A stretch of DNA of 64,000 nt from Pseudomonas poae (GTDB lineage: Bacteria; Pseudomonadota; Gammaproteobacteria; Pseudomonadales; Pseudomonadaceae): contig NZ_JYLI01000019.1 in NCBI RefSeq assembly GCF_001439785.1, forward strand, positions 1 to 64,000, given 5' to 3'. A model generated the notes under the pieces. That model saw nothing but the letters and a program-made list of their open reading frames with translations. It was not told the origin of the DNA and made no database searches. Of this stretch, positions 55,165 to 64,000 are shown piece by piece (within the stretch, counting starts at the first letter, position 1; each line of letters starts with the position of its first letter). Both the position numbers and the translations under genes were made by a program.

Positions 55165-55929
55165 ATGTTGCACAGCGCGTTTACGACCTTTCTCCAGGGC
55201 AGTCGCCCCCAGAGCATCGAGCACTTGCTGGCCGGCGTGACGCAGTTGTTACCGCTGCTGGATGTGATCCCCAATGCGACGATTTTCATCAAGGACAGCG
55301 ACGCCCGCTACGTACTCGCCAACCGCACACTGGTGCAGCGTTGCGGCCTCAAGCAGATGCAGGCGCTGTTGGGCAAGACCAGCGCCGAAGTGTTTCCCGT
55401 ACAACTGGGGCCTGGCTACACCGAGCAGGATCGGCGCGTATTGCAAGCGGGCGTTGTGCTTGAAGACCAGCTCGAATTGCACCTCTATGGCACTCACGAA
55501 CCCGGCTGGTGCCTTACCCACAAATGGCCTCTGTACAACGATGTCGGCCAGATCATGGGCCTGGCGGGTATTTCGGTCGACCTGCAATCAGCCAGCGAAT
55601 CCCATCCGGCCTACCAGCGGCTGGCGGCGGTTGACGAACACATTCGCGCGCATTTTCACCGCCGTGTACCCCTCGTGGAACTGACGCGCATCGCCGGAAT
55701 TTCCGTGGCGCAACTGGAGCGCTACTGCAAGCGCGTGTTCCAGCTCACGCCCCGGCAGATGATCCAGAAGGTGCGTCTGGAGCATGCTCATCGACTGTTG
55801 CTGCACTCCGAGCTGCCGATCACCGAGGTAGCGTTGCAGTGCGGGCACACCGATCACAGTGCTTTTACCCGCCAGTTCAAGTCTTCCACCGGGTTCACCC
55901 CGAGTCAGTATCGACAAGCCTCCAGGTGA
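55165..55929 (+). CDS. AraC-family regulator with PAS domain, probable hydroxyproline-operon activator
   Basis: 254 residues. A PAS-like sensor (LLDVIPNATIFIKDSDARYV, then RTLVQRCGLKQMQALLGKTS) is followed by a C-terminal AraC domain (LTRIAGISVAQLERYCKRVF; ITEVALQCGHTDHSAFTRQF). Divergent from the epimerase gene, with about 200 bp between them, which suggests it controls that operon in response to hydroxyproline or a product. An ATG at 55141 is also possible; 55165 has GAAGGGG upstream. Confidence 0.82.
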   Translation: MLHSAFTTFLQGSRPQSIEHLLAGVTQLLPLLDVIPNATIFIKDSDARYVLANRTLVQRCGLKQMQALLGKTSAEVFPVQLGPGYTEQDRRVLQAGVVLEDQLELHLYGTHEPGWCLTHKWPLYNDVGQIMGLAGISVDLQSASESHPAYQRLAAVDEHIRAHFHRRVPLVELTRIAGISVAQLERYCKRVFQLTPRQMIQKVRLEHAHRLLLHSELPITEVALQCGHTDHSAFTRQFKSSTGFTPSQYRQASR

Positions 55930-55950
55930 GCTTTTCAATGAGTAGTGCGT

Positions 55951-58317
55951 TCAGAAACTCTGGCCCAGAGAGAACTGGAATATCTGCGTATCTGCGTTTT
56001 CAGGGGTGCGAATCGGATAGGCAAGGTTGACGCTCAGCGGGCCCAGGGGGCTGTACCAGGTCACGCCGACACCCACCGAGCTGGCCATCTGGCCGAGCCC
56101 GATGGTGCCGCATCCCTGGGTCGTACTCACGTAGCATTTGTCTGCATAGACGCTGCCCACGTCCCAGAACACCGAGGTGCGCAAGGATTTGGTGTCTTTG
56201 ACGAAGGGGACGGGGAACAGGTATTCCATGCCGCCCGTGATCAGGACGTTGCCGCCCAGCGCATCGCGGTCGCGGTCGGTGTAGTACGCCTGACCCTGGC
56301 GGGAATAGGCTCCGGTCGCCGGTGTGCTGCGGGGGCCAAGGGTGCCGCTTTTGAAACCGCGCACAGAGCCTTCGCCACCGGCGGTGTAGTTTTCATAGAA
56401 GGGCAGACCGTCGGTGGAACCGTAGCCATTGGCATAGCCGAGCTTGGTATGCAGGCGCAGGGCGGTCTGAGCGCTCAGCGGCACGAAGGTCTGGCCGGCA
56501 TAGTCGAGTTTGTAGAAACTCAGGTCGCTGCCGGGCACCGTCACTGTCATGTTCAGGCTCTGTGAATGCCCGCGTGTGGCCAGGATGCCTTTGTTCAGGG
56601 TCGATTCAGACCAGCCGAGTTCCGCCTTGAAGTTGGTGAATGCCTTGCCCTCGCGGCCGATGAATTCATAGATTTCATCGGCGCTGTAGGTCCCCGGCTC
56701 GATACTGTCGCGTTGTGCCGTAAGGCCGAAACTCAAACGTGACGTTTCGTTGATCGGGTAGCCAATTTTCGCGCCCAGGCCAAAACTGTTGAGCGCGTAA
56801 TAGGAGCGTCCATTGTCGTAGTAATTGTTGTAATCGGTCTTGCTGTAGAACCCGTTGTAACCCAGGCTGACCCCGTCCCTGGTGAAGTAGGGGTCGGTAA
56901 AGCCAAGGTTGTATTTGCTCTGATAAGTGGAACGGGTCAAGCCCAGACTGGCATGATTCCCGGTGCCTAGAAAGTTGCGCTGGCTGATCGAGCCGCTCAG
57001 GATCAGCCCGGCGCTCTGGGCGAATCCGATGCTGGCGGTGATGGAACCGGACGATAGCTCCTCCACGCTGTAGTTCACGTCCAGCTGGTCGTCCGTGCCC
57101 GGCACTGGCGGCGTCTCGACATTGACTTCCTTGAAGAATCCCAGGCGCTCAAGACGCACCTTGGACTGGTCGATGAGGAACGTGGATGCCCATCCACCCT
57201 CCATCTGGCGCATTTCGCGACGCAGCACCTGATCCTGGGTTTTGGTATTGCCGCGAAAATTGATGCGATTCACGTAGGCGCGCTTGCCGGGGTCGATGGC
57301 AAACACCAGGCTCACCGTGTGATCGTCCTCGTGCACCTGGGGTACGCCATTGACGTTGGCGAATGTGTAGCCTTCATTGCCGAGGCGGCGGGTGATCAGC
57401 TCGGACGTGGTGGTCATCAGTTGCCGTGAAAACACTTGGCCCTTGCGCACCAGCAGCAGTGACTGCACCTGGTCCTCGGGGATTTTCAGGTCGCCGCTGA
57501 GTGTGACGTCGCGAATCCTGTAGCGGCTGCCCTCGTGGATGTTGACCGTGATGTAGACGTGCTTTTTGTCCGGCGTGAGGGAGACCTGGGTGGAGCTGAT
57601 ATCCATGTTGATATAGCCACGGTCCAGGTAATAGGAGCGAAGCCGTTCAAGGTCGCCGGAGAGCTTCTCGCGGGCGTATTTGTCATCGTTCCTGAAGAAC
57701 GACAGCCAGTTGCTGGTCTTCAGGGTGAATTGATCGGCCAGTTCCTCGTCGTTGAATACCGTGTTGCCGACCACGTTGATATGGCTGATGGCGGCCACCG
57801 CGCCTTCATCGATGGTGACCTTGAGCTCGACCCGGTTGCGTGGCAGGGTGACCGCCCGTGCATCCACCGATGCGGAATATCGTCCTTGTGCAACGTACTG
57901 GCGGGCCAGCTCGTTGCGCAGGCCTTCGAGGGTGGCCCGCTGGAAAATCTCGCCTTCGCCCAGGCCGGCCTGTTTCATGCCTTTGAGCAGATCGTCGGTG
58001 GCGATTGCCTTGTTGCCTTCAATCGTGATGCTGGAAACCGTTGGTCGTTCAACGACATTGATGATCAGCACGTCGTTTTCCCGTGCCAGCTGGATGTCCT
58101 GAAACAATCCGGTCTTGAACAGCGCGCGCGTGGCCTGCGCCAGCTGGCGGGCGTCCGCCTCCTCACCTATGTTTAGTGGCAGTGCGCCGAAAACGCTGCC
58201 TGCCGAGACCCGTTGCAGGCCGTTGATACGGATATCCGAAATCGTCAGGGTTTGGGCCTGTAGCAATGAAATATCAAGCAATAGCGCAACCGTGCAGAGC
58301 AAGCGCGAAGAAATCAT
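55951..58317 (-). CDS. BamA paralogue, Omp85 outer-membrane assembly protein
   Basis: 788 residues with a signal peptide (MISSRLLCTVALLLDISLLQ), five POTRA domains (residues ~22-345) and a 16-strand barrel carrying the L6 motif SVRGF, ending with phenylalanine (FSLGQSF). The length equals BamA, but the gene is not in the usual lpxA/fabZ setting. Divergent from a CpxRA-like pair across about 150 bp. It is a second copy, perhaps with altered substrate range or a stress-induced role. The ATG at 58317 gives a better signal peptide than the upstream ATG. Confidence 0.88.
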   Translation of the reverse strand: MISSRLLCTVALLLDISLLQAQTLTISDIRINGLQRVSAGSVFGALPLNIGEEADARQLAQATRALFKTGLFQDIQLARENDVLIINVVERPTVSSITIEGNKAIATDDLLKGMKQAGLGEGEIFQRATLEGLRNELARQYVAQGRYSASVDARAVTLPRNRVELKVTIDEGAVAAISHINVVGNTVFNDEELADQFTLKTSNWLSFFRNDDKYAREKLSGDLERLRSYYLDRGYINMDISSTQVSLTPDKKHVYITVNIHEGSRYRIRDVTLSGDLKIPEDQVQSLLLVRKGQVFSRQLMTTTSELITRRLGNEGYTFANVNGVPQVHEDDHTVSLVFAIDPGKRAYVNRINFRGNTKTQDQVLRREMRQMEGGWASTFLIDQSKVRLERLGFFKEVNVETPPVPGTDDQLDVNYSVEELSSGSITASIGFAQSAGLILSGSISQRNFLGTGNHASLGLTRSTYQSKYNLGFTDPYFTRDGVSLGYNGFYSKTDYNNYYDNGRSYYALNSFGLGAKIGYPINETSRLSFGLTAQRDSIEPGTYSADEIYEFIGREGKAFTNFKAELGWSESTLNKGILATRGHSQSLNMTVTVPGSDLSFYKLDYAGQTFVPLSAQTALRLHTKLGYANGYGSTDGLPFYENYTAGGEGSVRGFKSGTLGPRSTPATGAYSRQGQAYYTDRDRDALGGNVLITGGMEYLFPVPFVKDTKSLRTSVFWDVGSVYADKCYVSTTQGCGTIGLGQMASSVGVGVTWYSPLGPLSVNLAYPIRTPENADTQIFQFSLGQSF

Positions 58318-58386
58318 CAAAATCTTTCCAGAACACATCGACGGCGCAGCATAAGAGCGCTGTGGGTATGGTGCGGTTAACCCAAT

Positions 58387-58401
58387 GTCAAGTTAGGTAA
58401 A
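58387..58401 (+). promoter_or_regulatory. candidate CpxR-like operator between the BamA paralogue and the two-component genes
   Basis: GTCAA-N5-GTAAA, one mismatch from the CpxR consensus GTAAA-N5-GTAAA. It lies 70 bp before the BamA-paralogue ATG and 71 bp before the response-regulator ATG, so it could serve both genes. Confidence 0.5.
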
Positions 58402-58471
58402 GGTTGCATTGAGGTCATGACGCTGGTCAGCGAAAACCGATAATGTGCGCACCCTGACCCGGGAGCTGGCG

Positions 58472-59155
58472 ATGATTTCAGTACTGTTGGTTGATGACGA
58501 TGAAGACCTCACCGCAATGCTCAGGCAGTACCTGGCGCGTGAAGGCTTTGACGCGACCGCCGTGCATACCGGCGAGGAGGGTGAGGAGCAGGCGCTGTCG
58601 GGCCGTTACAGCATCGTGGTACTGGACGTGATGTTGCCGCAGTTGTCCGGGATAGAAGTACTGCGGCGCATTCGCGCCGTCAGCCAGGTACCGATCGTGC
58701 TGCTCACGGCCCGTGGCGACAATATCGACCGCATTGCCGGCCTGGAGCTTGGCGCGGACGACTATGTACCCAAACCCAGTTCCCCCGGAGAGCTGGTGGC
58801 GCGTCTGCGTGCCATCATGCGGCGGGTGCAGCCGGCGGAAAGCCCGACGGTGGACGTCATTCGCAGCGGTGAACTGGTGTTGTGGCCGGCCAGGCGCGAA
58901 GCACGGTGGCAAGGCGCTGAGCTGGGTGTTACCAGCACCGAGTTCAGCCTGCTGGAGGAACTGGCCCGATGCGCGGGTCAGGTCGTGAGCAAGACCGACC
59001 TGTCGCTCAATGCCCTGGGATGCCCGCTGAAGCGCTATGACCGACGTATCGACGTGCACATCAGCAGCATTCGCCAAAAGCTGCGGCGGCGCAGCGACGG
59101 CAAGGCCTGGATCCAGAGCGTGCGCGGTCTCGGCTATCAGTTGATTGTCGAATGA
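58472..59155 (+). CDS. OmpR/CpxR-type response regulator
   Basis: 227 residues. Receiver: acidic pair VDDDEDL, acceptor VVLDVMLPQLSG and lysine VPKPSSPG. C-terminal winged helix: GVTSTEFSLLEELARCAGQV, YDRRIDVHISSIRQKLRR and SVRGLGYQLIV. Closest in pattern to CpxR. The ATG at 58472 has GGGAG seven bases upstream; a GTG at 58445 is a weaker choice. Overlaps the kinase gene by four bases. Confidence 0.92.
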   Translation: MISVLLVDDDEDLTAMLRQYLAREGFDATAVHTGEEGEEQALSGRYSIVVLDVMLPQLSGIEVLRRIRAVSQVPIVLLTARGDNIDRIAGLELGADDYVPKPSSPGELVARLRAIMRRVQPAESPTVDVIRSGELVLWPARREARWQGAELGVTSTEFSLLEELARCAGQVVSKTDLSLNALGCPLKRYDRRIDVHISSIRQKLRRRSDGKAWIQSVRGLGYQLIVE

Positions 59156-60435
59156 TGAAGCCCAGCCGGCTGTTCTGGAAACTGTTCCTGGCGTTCTGGC
59201 TGGCAACGAGCCTGACCTTTTTTGCCGGGGTCGGGGTGCATGAGGTGGAAACGTTCGAGCCGGACGACCCTCACTTGAAGGTCATCATGGCCAGCGAGGC
59301 CGCGCTGCTGCGCCAATTCGGCGTCGAGTCGGGGGCCGAGCTGCTGTCGACCTGGCGACGTCCGCCCGATCAGGCCATTGGCGTGTATGACAATGCCGGG
59401 CAACTGTTGGCCGGCGCGGCTGTGCTGTCGCCCGCCTATGAGCAGACGGTGATCAGCAAGGAAGGTCTCATCCTGTCGCTGCGCTCCACCCACCCGATCA
59501 GCTATGAGCACAGCGGCCTCCGCCTGCAGGTGCCGCTGATCATCGGCACATTGATGAGCGCCCTGTTCAGCGGATTTCTGGCTTACTACCTGGCATGGCC
59601 CCTGGCCAGCTTGCGTCGCGCGATGGGTGAGGTGGCCCAGGGCCGTTTCGATGTTCGGGTCAAACCGATGATGGGCAATCGTCGTGACGAAATTGTCGAC
59701 CTGGCCGGCGACTGCGATCGCATGGCCAACCAGCTCAAGCTGCTGGTGCAAGCCCAGCAACGCCTGCTTCACGATATTTCCCACGAGCTGCGTTCACCAC
59801 TGACGCGCATGCGCGCGGCCATCGGGCTGCTGCGCCAGGACAGCGAGCGCGTGGCCATGCTTGAGCGTATCGAGCGAGAGTCCGAGCGCATGGATGCCCT
59901 GATCGAAGCGCTACTGACCCTGGCGCGCCTGCAAGGGCGGCCCGAGAGCATCCATCGCGAACCTTTCGACATCAGTGAGTTGCTGGCGATGATCGTTGAA
60001 GATGCGCAATTCGAGGCCGACATCAAAGGTTGTAGCGTTGAGCTACAGGGAGGCCCACCGTTTGTTGCCTGCGTCAATGGCGAGCTGATGTACCGCTGCT
60101 TCGAGAACGTGATACGCAACGCCGTGCGCTACACCCGGCCGGAGACCACGGTGCAGGTATCCACCCGGCTCAGTGCCGATGCGCAGCAACTGTGCGTGCG
60201 CATTACCGATCAGGGGCCGGGCGTGGACGAGACCCGACTGCATAGCATCTTTGAGCCGTTCGAACGCGGCAGCGACGACACCAGTGTCGGCTTTGGCCTG
60301 GGTTTGGCGATTGCCTACAGCGCCCTGGAAATGCACCAGGGCAGCATCGTCGCGCGCAATGATCAGGGGGGTGGCTTGACCGTGGAAGTCTGCCTGCCCA
60401 GGGCACGATCTTTACGCGAAATTACACTCGCTTGA
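59152..60435 (+). CDS. CpxA-like sensor histidine kinase
   Basis: 427 residues. Helix 1 (FLAFWLATSLTFFAGVG), a periplasmic sensor of ~110 residues, helix 2 (LIIGTLMSALFSGFLAYYLA), HAMP, HisKA (LLHDISHELRSPLTRMRAAI) and HATPase (ENVIRNAVRYTRP, DQGPGVDE, GFGLGLAI). The start overlaps the regulator stop (ATGA). Likely responds to envelope stress, in keeping with the outer-membrane assembly gene next door. Confidence 0.92.
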   Translation: MMKPSRLFWKLFLAFWLATSLTFFAGVGVHEVETFEPDDPHLKVIMASEAALLRQFGVESGAELLSTWRRPPDQAIGVYDNAGQLLAGAAVLSPAYEQTVISKEGLILSLRSTHPISYEHSGLRLQVPLIIGTLMSALFSGFLAYYLAWPLASLRRAMGEVAQGRFDVRVKPMMGNRRDEIVDLAGDCDRMANQLKLLVQAQQRLLHDISHELRSPLTRMRAAIGLLRQDSERVAMLERIERESERMDALIEALLTLARLQGRPESIHREPFDISELLAMIVEDAQFEADIKGCSVELQGGPPFVACVNGELMYRCFENVIRNAVRYTRPETTVQVSTRLSADAQQLCVRITDQGPGVDETRLHSIFEPFERGSDDTSVGFGLGLAIAYSALEMHQGSIVARNDQGGGLTVEVCLPRARSLREITLA

Positions 60436-60502
60436 CGGCTCTGTACTTGCCACCTCATTAGACTCTGCGCTCGGCAACGCCATTGGTTGAGTAGAGGCAG
60501 CG

Positions 60503-60973
60503 ATGTTCCAGGTACATAAAAAAGGATTTGTTTCTGGCAAAAAAATGATCGATGGGCTGGTGCCCTATGACTTTTTTTGCGAAGACAATCCGACGATCAA
60601 TCTATTCGTGTTCACCGGTGCCGCTGGTCAAGGCAAACCCATCGAGGCGCCGACACTGTGGGGGTTTACCCGCCTGGAACGCTTTGAGGCAATGGCCAGC
60701 GCATTGTTGGCCAACAAACGCGACGACGGTTGGTTTCAAAGTGTCAATGTACTCACCGGCCCCGTCCAGAACGGCACCCTGGGGGTGAAGTTCCAGCGCG
60801 TGCACAAGATCATCAAGCATGCCGACACGGCAGTGCCTTCTGCGCGCAAAGTGGATTACGAAATCCATACCGACGACGGCGATATCTATTTCACCCGACG
60901 GCCACTGTCGGCCGACCTTGCGCAAACCGTCATTTACGCGGCGGACCACGCCAGTGCGCAACCACCCGCCTGA
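60503..60973 (+). CDS. hypothetical protein, 156 aa
   Basis: A soluble protein with no recognised domain. Notable stretches are MIDGLVPYDFFCEDNPTINL, APTLWGFTRLERFEAM and DYEIHTDDGDIYFTRRPL. AGAGGC lies six bases before the ATG. It is isolated between the two-component pair and the convergent LysR gene (stops 7 bp apart). Codon use is ordinary. Function unknown. Confidence 0.65.
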   Translation: MFQVHKKGFVSGKKMIDGLVPYDFFCEDNPTINLFVFTGAAGQGKPIEAPTLWGFTRLERFEAMASALLANKRDDGWFQSVNVLTGPVQNGTLGVKFQRVHKIIKHADTAVPSARKVDYEIHTDDGDIYFTRRPLSADLAQTVIYAADHASAQPPA

Positions 60974-60979
60974 TCACGC

Positions 60980-61888
60980 TCAGTGGCCACTTTCCCATCC
61001 GCCATGCACCGCCTTGCGAATAGCCTCCAGCAGCATGGCAAACGCCGGATTGTCATTGTGTTCGCGCCAGATCAGGTGCAGTTCGCTCTGCACACCTTCC
61101 CCAAGATCGATCTCGCGAAAGACCACATTCTTGAACACCACACTGCTGGCGCAACGCGGCACCAGCGCCAGGCCCATGCCGGCGTTGACCAGCGCCAGAA
61201 TGGTCAGGGAAGAACCCAGCCATTGCACGTATTCCGGCGCCACGCGGGCTGAGCGCAGCATGCCCGTGAGCAGTTCGTTGAACGGCGGATAGGCCGAGTG
61301 GGCATACATCAGGAAGGGCTGGGCATCCAGGTCCTGCACCGAGACGTGCTCTGCCTGGGCCAATGGATGCCGGCAGTGCACGGCCAACACGAAGGGTTCG
61401 CGCACCAGGCATTCGGTGGCGTAGCCGGGCTCCAGCAGGGGCGCGCGCACGATACCCAGGTCAATGCGGCGCGCGCGCAGGGCTTCATGCTGCTGATAGG
61501 TATTCATCTCGGCCAGGTCAATGCGCACATGGGGCTGCTTGAGCCGCGCTTCGGCGATGACCTTGGGCAGGAATTCATACACCGCGCTGCCCACGAAGCT
61601 GATGTTCACTGTGCCGATATCCCCTTCGGCGAAGCGTCGGGCGGTCACGGCGGCTTGTTGGGCGCGTTCGAGCAAGTTCTGCGCTTCGACGAAAAAAGCC
61701 CGGCCTGCGGCGGTGAGCGTGACGCTGCGGGTAGTGCGGGTGAACAGCTCCACCCCAAGGTGATGCTCCAGCAACTGGATCTGCCGGCTCAAGGGCGGCT
61801 GGGTCATGTTCAAGCGCTCCGCGGCACGGCGAAAGTTGAGTTCGGTGGCCACGGTGGTAAAGCAACGTAATTGAGTCAGCTCGAACAT
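60980..61888 (-). CDS. LysR-family regulator, probable controller of the sugar-acid operon
   Basis: 302 residues of the CatR/BenM type: helix-turn-helix LRCFTTVATELNFRRAAERL, NMTQPPLSRQIQLLEHHLGV, then an effector domain ending HGGWESGH. Divergent, 106 bp from the MFS transporter, an arrangement typical for an activator of the adjacent operon. I take the family start MFELTQLRCF at 61888. The inducer may be glucarate or a derivative, inferred from context only. Confidence 0.88.
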   Translation of the reverse strand: MFELTQLRCFTTVATELNFRRAAERLNMTQPPLSRQIQLLEHHLGVELFTRTTRSVTLTAAGRAFFVEAQNLLERAQQAAVTARRFAEGDIGTVNISFVGSAVYEFLPKVIAEARLKQPHVRIDLAEMNTYQQHEALRARRIDLGIVRAPLLEPGYATECLVREPFVLAVHCRHPLAQAEHVSVQDLDAQPFLMYAHSAYPPFNELLTGMLRSARVAPEYVQWLGSSLTILALVNAGMGLALVPRCASSVVFKNVVFREIDLGEGVQSELHLIWREHNDNPAFAMLLEAIRKAVHGGWESGH

Positions 61889-61891
61889 TGA

Positions 61892-61930
61892 TCTAATCCA
61901 GGTATCAATCGAATGCCAAGTTAGATTAGA
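61892..61930. promoter_or_regulatory. dyad in the LysR-MFS intergenic region
   Basis: TCTAATC at 61892-61898 and GATTAGA at 61924-61930 form an inverted repeat with a 25-base gap, framed by ATTGATC and GATCAAT. It covers the space just upstream of the LysR ATG, a likely autoregulatory binding region. Confidence 0.4.
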
Positions 61931-61994
61931 CGGGATCAATATCGGGCGTCCATCATCCCTGCGTCCCTAAAAAAATAATCAACGGGAGTCGCCC

Positions 61995-63386
61995 TTGAAT
62001 ACCGTTCAGAGTTCGCCCGACCCAACCGTGCTTGCCCGCGCGGCGGCCAAGGTCAAGCGTCACGTCCTGCCGCTGTTTGTGGTGATGTTCATCGTCAACT
62101 ACATCGACCGGGTCAACATCGGCTTTGTGCGCAGCCACCTGGAAACCGACCTGGGCATTGGTGCGGCCGCCTACGGCCTGGGCGCGGGTTTGTTCTTCAT
62201 CGGCTACGCGCTGTTCGAAGTGCCGTCCAATCTGCTGTTGCAGCGCTACGGCGCCCGCGCCTGGTTGACCCGCATCATGTTCACCTGGGGCGCGGCCGCC
62301 ATGGCCATGGCCTTTGTGCAGGGCGAAACCAGTTTCTATGTGCTGCGCTTTATTCTCGGCGCCGCCGAAGCCGGGTTCTTCCCCGGCATCATCTACTACT
62401 TCACCCAGTGGCTGCCGGCCAGCGAGCGCGGCAAGGCCATGGCGATTTTTCTCAGCGGTTCGGCCATCGCCTCGGTGATTTCCGGCCCGGTGTCAGGCGC
62501 GCTGCTGAGTGTGAGTGGCCTGAGCCTGCATGGCTGGCAGTGGATGTTCCTCATTGAAGGTTTCGCCTCGATCGTGCTCTGCGGGTTTGTGTGGTTCTGG
62601 TTGCAGTCCCATCCCCGTCAGGCCAGTTGGCTCAGCGACGAAGAAAAACAGGCACTGGTCGGTGCCATTGCGCTCGAACAGCTGGCACGTGAGGCCGCGC
62701 AGGTGAGCCGGCCGTCGATGTTCAAATTGCTGGCCGACAAACAGATCGCATTGTTCTGCTTTATCTACTTTTCCATTGCCCTGACCATTTACGGCGCGAC
62801 CTTCTGGCTGCCAAGCATGATCAAGCAGATGGGCAGTCTCGGCGACTTTCAGGTCGGCCTGTTCAACGCGATCCCCTGGCTGATTTCCATTGTCGCCATG
62901 TACGGCTTTGCCGCTCTGGCCAGCAAGTGGAAACACCAGCAGGCCTGGGTGTCGCTGATGCTGGTGATTGCCGCCTTCGGCATGTTCATGTCCACCACGG
63001 GTGGCCCGGTGTTTGCGTTTGTCGCCATCTGTTTTGCTGCGATAGGTTTCAAGGCGGCCTCGGCGCTGTTCTGGCCGATTCCCCAGGGTTACCTGGATGC
63101 GCGTATCGCTGCGGCGGTGATTGCCTTGATCAACTCGGTCGGCAATCTGGGTGGATTCGTCGCGCCAACCACTTTTGGCTTTCTGGAGCAGACCACCGGC
63201 TCCATCCAGGGCGGGCTTTATGGCCTGGCGGCCACCTCGCTGGTGGCGGCAGTGGTGGTGTTTTTTGCCCGCACCGCGCCACGCGGCGGCGTCCCCGCCA
63301 GCACCGCGCCCGTCGAACCGCCCATCAGCCAACCTCGCGACGCTCACCACACCTTGCGTTCAGGCCAACAGGGAGCCCTCTCTTGA
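61995..63386 (+). CDS. MFS transporter, anion:cation symporter family (glucarate/galactarate type)
   Basis: 463 residues with 12 helices. Family marks are VNYIDRVNIGFVRSHLETDL, FEVPSNLLLQRYGARAWLTR, RFILGAAEAGFFPGIIYYFT and WLPASERGKAMA. It starts with TTG, with GGGAG six bases upstream. It overlaps the glucarate dehydratase gene (TTGA), so it is likely the uptake system for that substrate by proton symport. Confidence 0.9.
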   Translation: MNTVQSSPDPTVLARAAAKVKRHVLPLFVVMFIVNYIDRVNIGFVRSHLETDLGIGAAAYGLGAGLFFIGYALFEVPSNLLLQRYGARAWLTRIMFTWGAAAMAMAFVQGETSFYVLRFILGAAEAGFFPGIIYYFTQWLPASERGKAMAIFLSGSAIASVISGPVSGALLSVSGLSLHGWQWMFLIEGFASIVLCGFVWFWLQSHPRQASWLSDEEKQALVGAIALEQLAREAAQVSRPSMFKLLADKQIALFCFIYFSIALTIYGATFWLPSMIKQMGSLGDFQVGLFNAIPWLISIVAMYGFAALASKWKHQQAWVSLMLVIAAFGMFMSTTGGPVFAFVAICFAAIGFKAASALFWPIPQGYLDARIAAAVIALINSVGNLGGFVAPTTFGFLEQTTGSIQGGLYGLAATSLVAAVVVFFARTAPRGGVPASTAPVEPPISQPRDAHHTLRSGQQGALS

Positions 63387-64000
63387 AAATCATCCGCGTC
63401 AGCGTCACCCCGATTGCCTTCCGCGACCCGCCATTGCTCAACGCCAGCGGCATTCATGAACCCTTCGCTTTACGCTCGATCATCGAGATCGAGAGCGACA
63501 CCGGCTATATCGGGCTGGGTGAAAGCTATGGCGATGCGCCGGCGCTGGCGATTCAGCAGCAGGTCGCGCCACAGTTGATCGGCCTCGATCCGCTGCACCT
63601 CAACCAACTGCGCTCTATCGTGCAGGCCACCGTGGCCGCGCAAAAGACCATCAGCCTGCCCGGCGCCGAGCTGGCGCCGGGTTCCCATGCCAGCAAGGCG
63701 GTGAGCAATGCCTATTCGGCCTTTGAGGTGGCCTTTCTCGACTTGCAGGCCCACGCGCTGAATGTGCCGTTGGTTGATTTGCTGGGCGGGGCGATCCGCG
63801 ACCGCATTCCCTTCAGCGCCTACCTGTTTTTCAAGTACGCCCAGCACATCGACGCGCCCTACAAGCCCGACAGCTGGGGCGAGGCGCTGAGCGCGCAACA
63901 GATCGTCGCCCAGGCGCGGCGGATGATCGAAAACCATGGCTTCAAAAGCATCAAGCTCAAAGCTGGCGCCCTGGACCCCGAACACGAAGTGGCCTGCATC
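63383..64000 (+). CDS. gudD: glucarate dehydratase, partial (enolase superfamily)
   Basis: The first 206 residues are in the window; the gene runs off the right edge. It starts at a TTG overlapping the transporter stop, with GGGAG seven bases upstream. The capping domain and first barrel strands are seen: RSIIEIESDTGYIGLGESYG, AFEVAFLDLQAHALNVPLVD, LLGGAIRDRIPFSAYLFF and the KxK acid/base motif in SIKLKAG. Related galactarate or altronate dehydratases cannot be excluded. Dehydrates D-glucarate to 5-dehydro-4-deoxyglucarate. Confidence 0.85.
   Translation, partial: MKIIRVSVTPIAFRDPPLLNASGIHEPFALRSIIEIESDTGYIGLGESYGDAPALAIQQQVAPQLIGLDPLHLNQLRSIVQATVAAQKTISLPGAELAPGSHASKAVSNAYSAFEVAFLDLQAHALNVPLVDLLGGAIRDRIPFSAYLFFKYAQHIDAPYKPDSWGEALSAQQIVAQARRMIENHGFKSIKLKAGALDPEHEVACI

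Overview
The window comes from a high-GC gamma-proteobacterium, almost certainly a member of the Pseudomonas fluorescens group. The main evidence is a complete aprA-inh-aprDEF-protease-protease-lipase operon, a mexT/mexS pair, Pseudomonas-type REP elements between genes, a DUF1652 gene, and hydroxyproline and glucarate catabolic genes. No rRNA, tRNA or CRISPR array was seen.

Region by region. 1-4620: a 5'-nucleotidase-like gene with a damaged N-terminus, an IS66 transposase remnant, and a 2,955-bp IS66-family element bounded by a perfect 8-bp target duplication (GTACCAAG). Its tnpC has a stop codon and its passenger gene a frameshift. 4621-9146: an A+T-rich membrane protein, then divergent mexT and mexS without mexEF-oprN beside them. 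9147-13730: an unknown 477-aa protein translationally coupled to a MocR-type (GntR-aminotransferase) protein, then pgm. 13918-17598: pirin, a UvrD-like helicase and DUF1652. 18196-32234: the extracellular protease/lipase operon, in which AprDEF forms the type I exporter for the RTX protease AprA and the RTX lipase; the two subtilisin-like proteases between them carry their own autotransporter barrels. 32358-36682: a small lipoprotein, then a FAN1-type nuclease overlapping a nuclease-helicase fusion. 36947-42046: an alpha-E/ATP-grasp pair, a small membrane protein, two tiny acidic proteins and a Na+/H+ antiporter. 42145-49002: a 1,244-aa toxin-like protein of unknown family and a histidine kinase/REC/REC-EAL signalling operon. 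49254-51552: a 27-aa membrane protein, a GATase-AraC regulator and an ADP-ribosylglycohydrolase. 51791-55929: trans-4-hydroxyproline catabolism with a divergent AraC regulator. 55951-60435: a BamA paralogue divergent from a CpxRA-like two-component system, with a CpxR-like box between them. 60503-64000: an unknown protein, then a LysR regulator divergent from a glucarate-type MFS transporter and a glucarate dehydratase gene cut by the window end.

Two links stand out. The hydroxyproline and glucarate pathways both lead to 2-oxoglutarate semialdehyde, yet its dehydrogenase is not in the window. The aprA leader carries a hairpin that presents AGGACG in a six-base loop, plus a second GGA at the ribosome-binding site, which is the arrangement expected for Gac/Rsm control. 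The least explained items are the 1,244-aa protein with a possible C-terminal Cys-His-Asn domain, the 477-aa/MocR pair, and the nuclease-helicase fusion beside FAN1.
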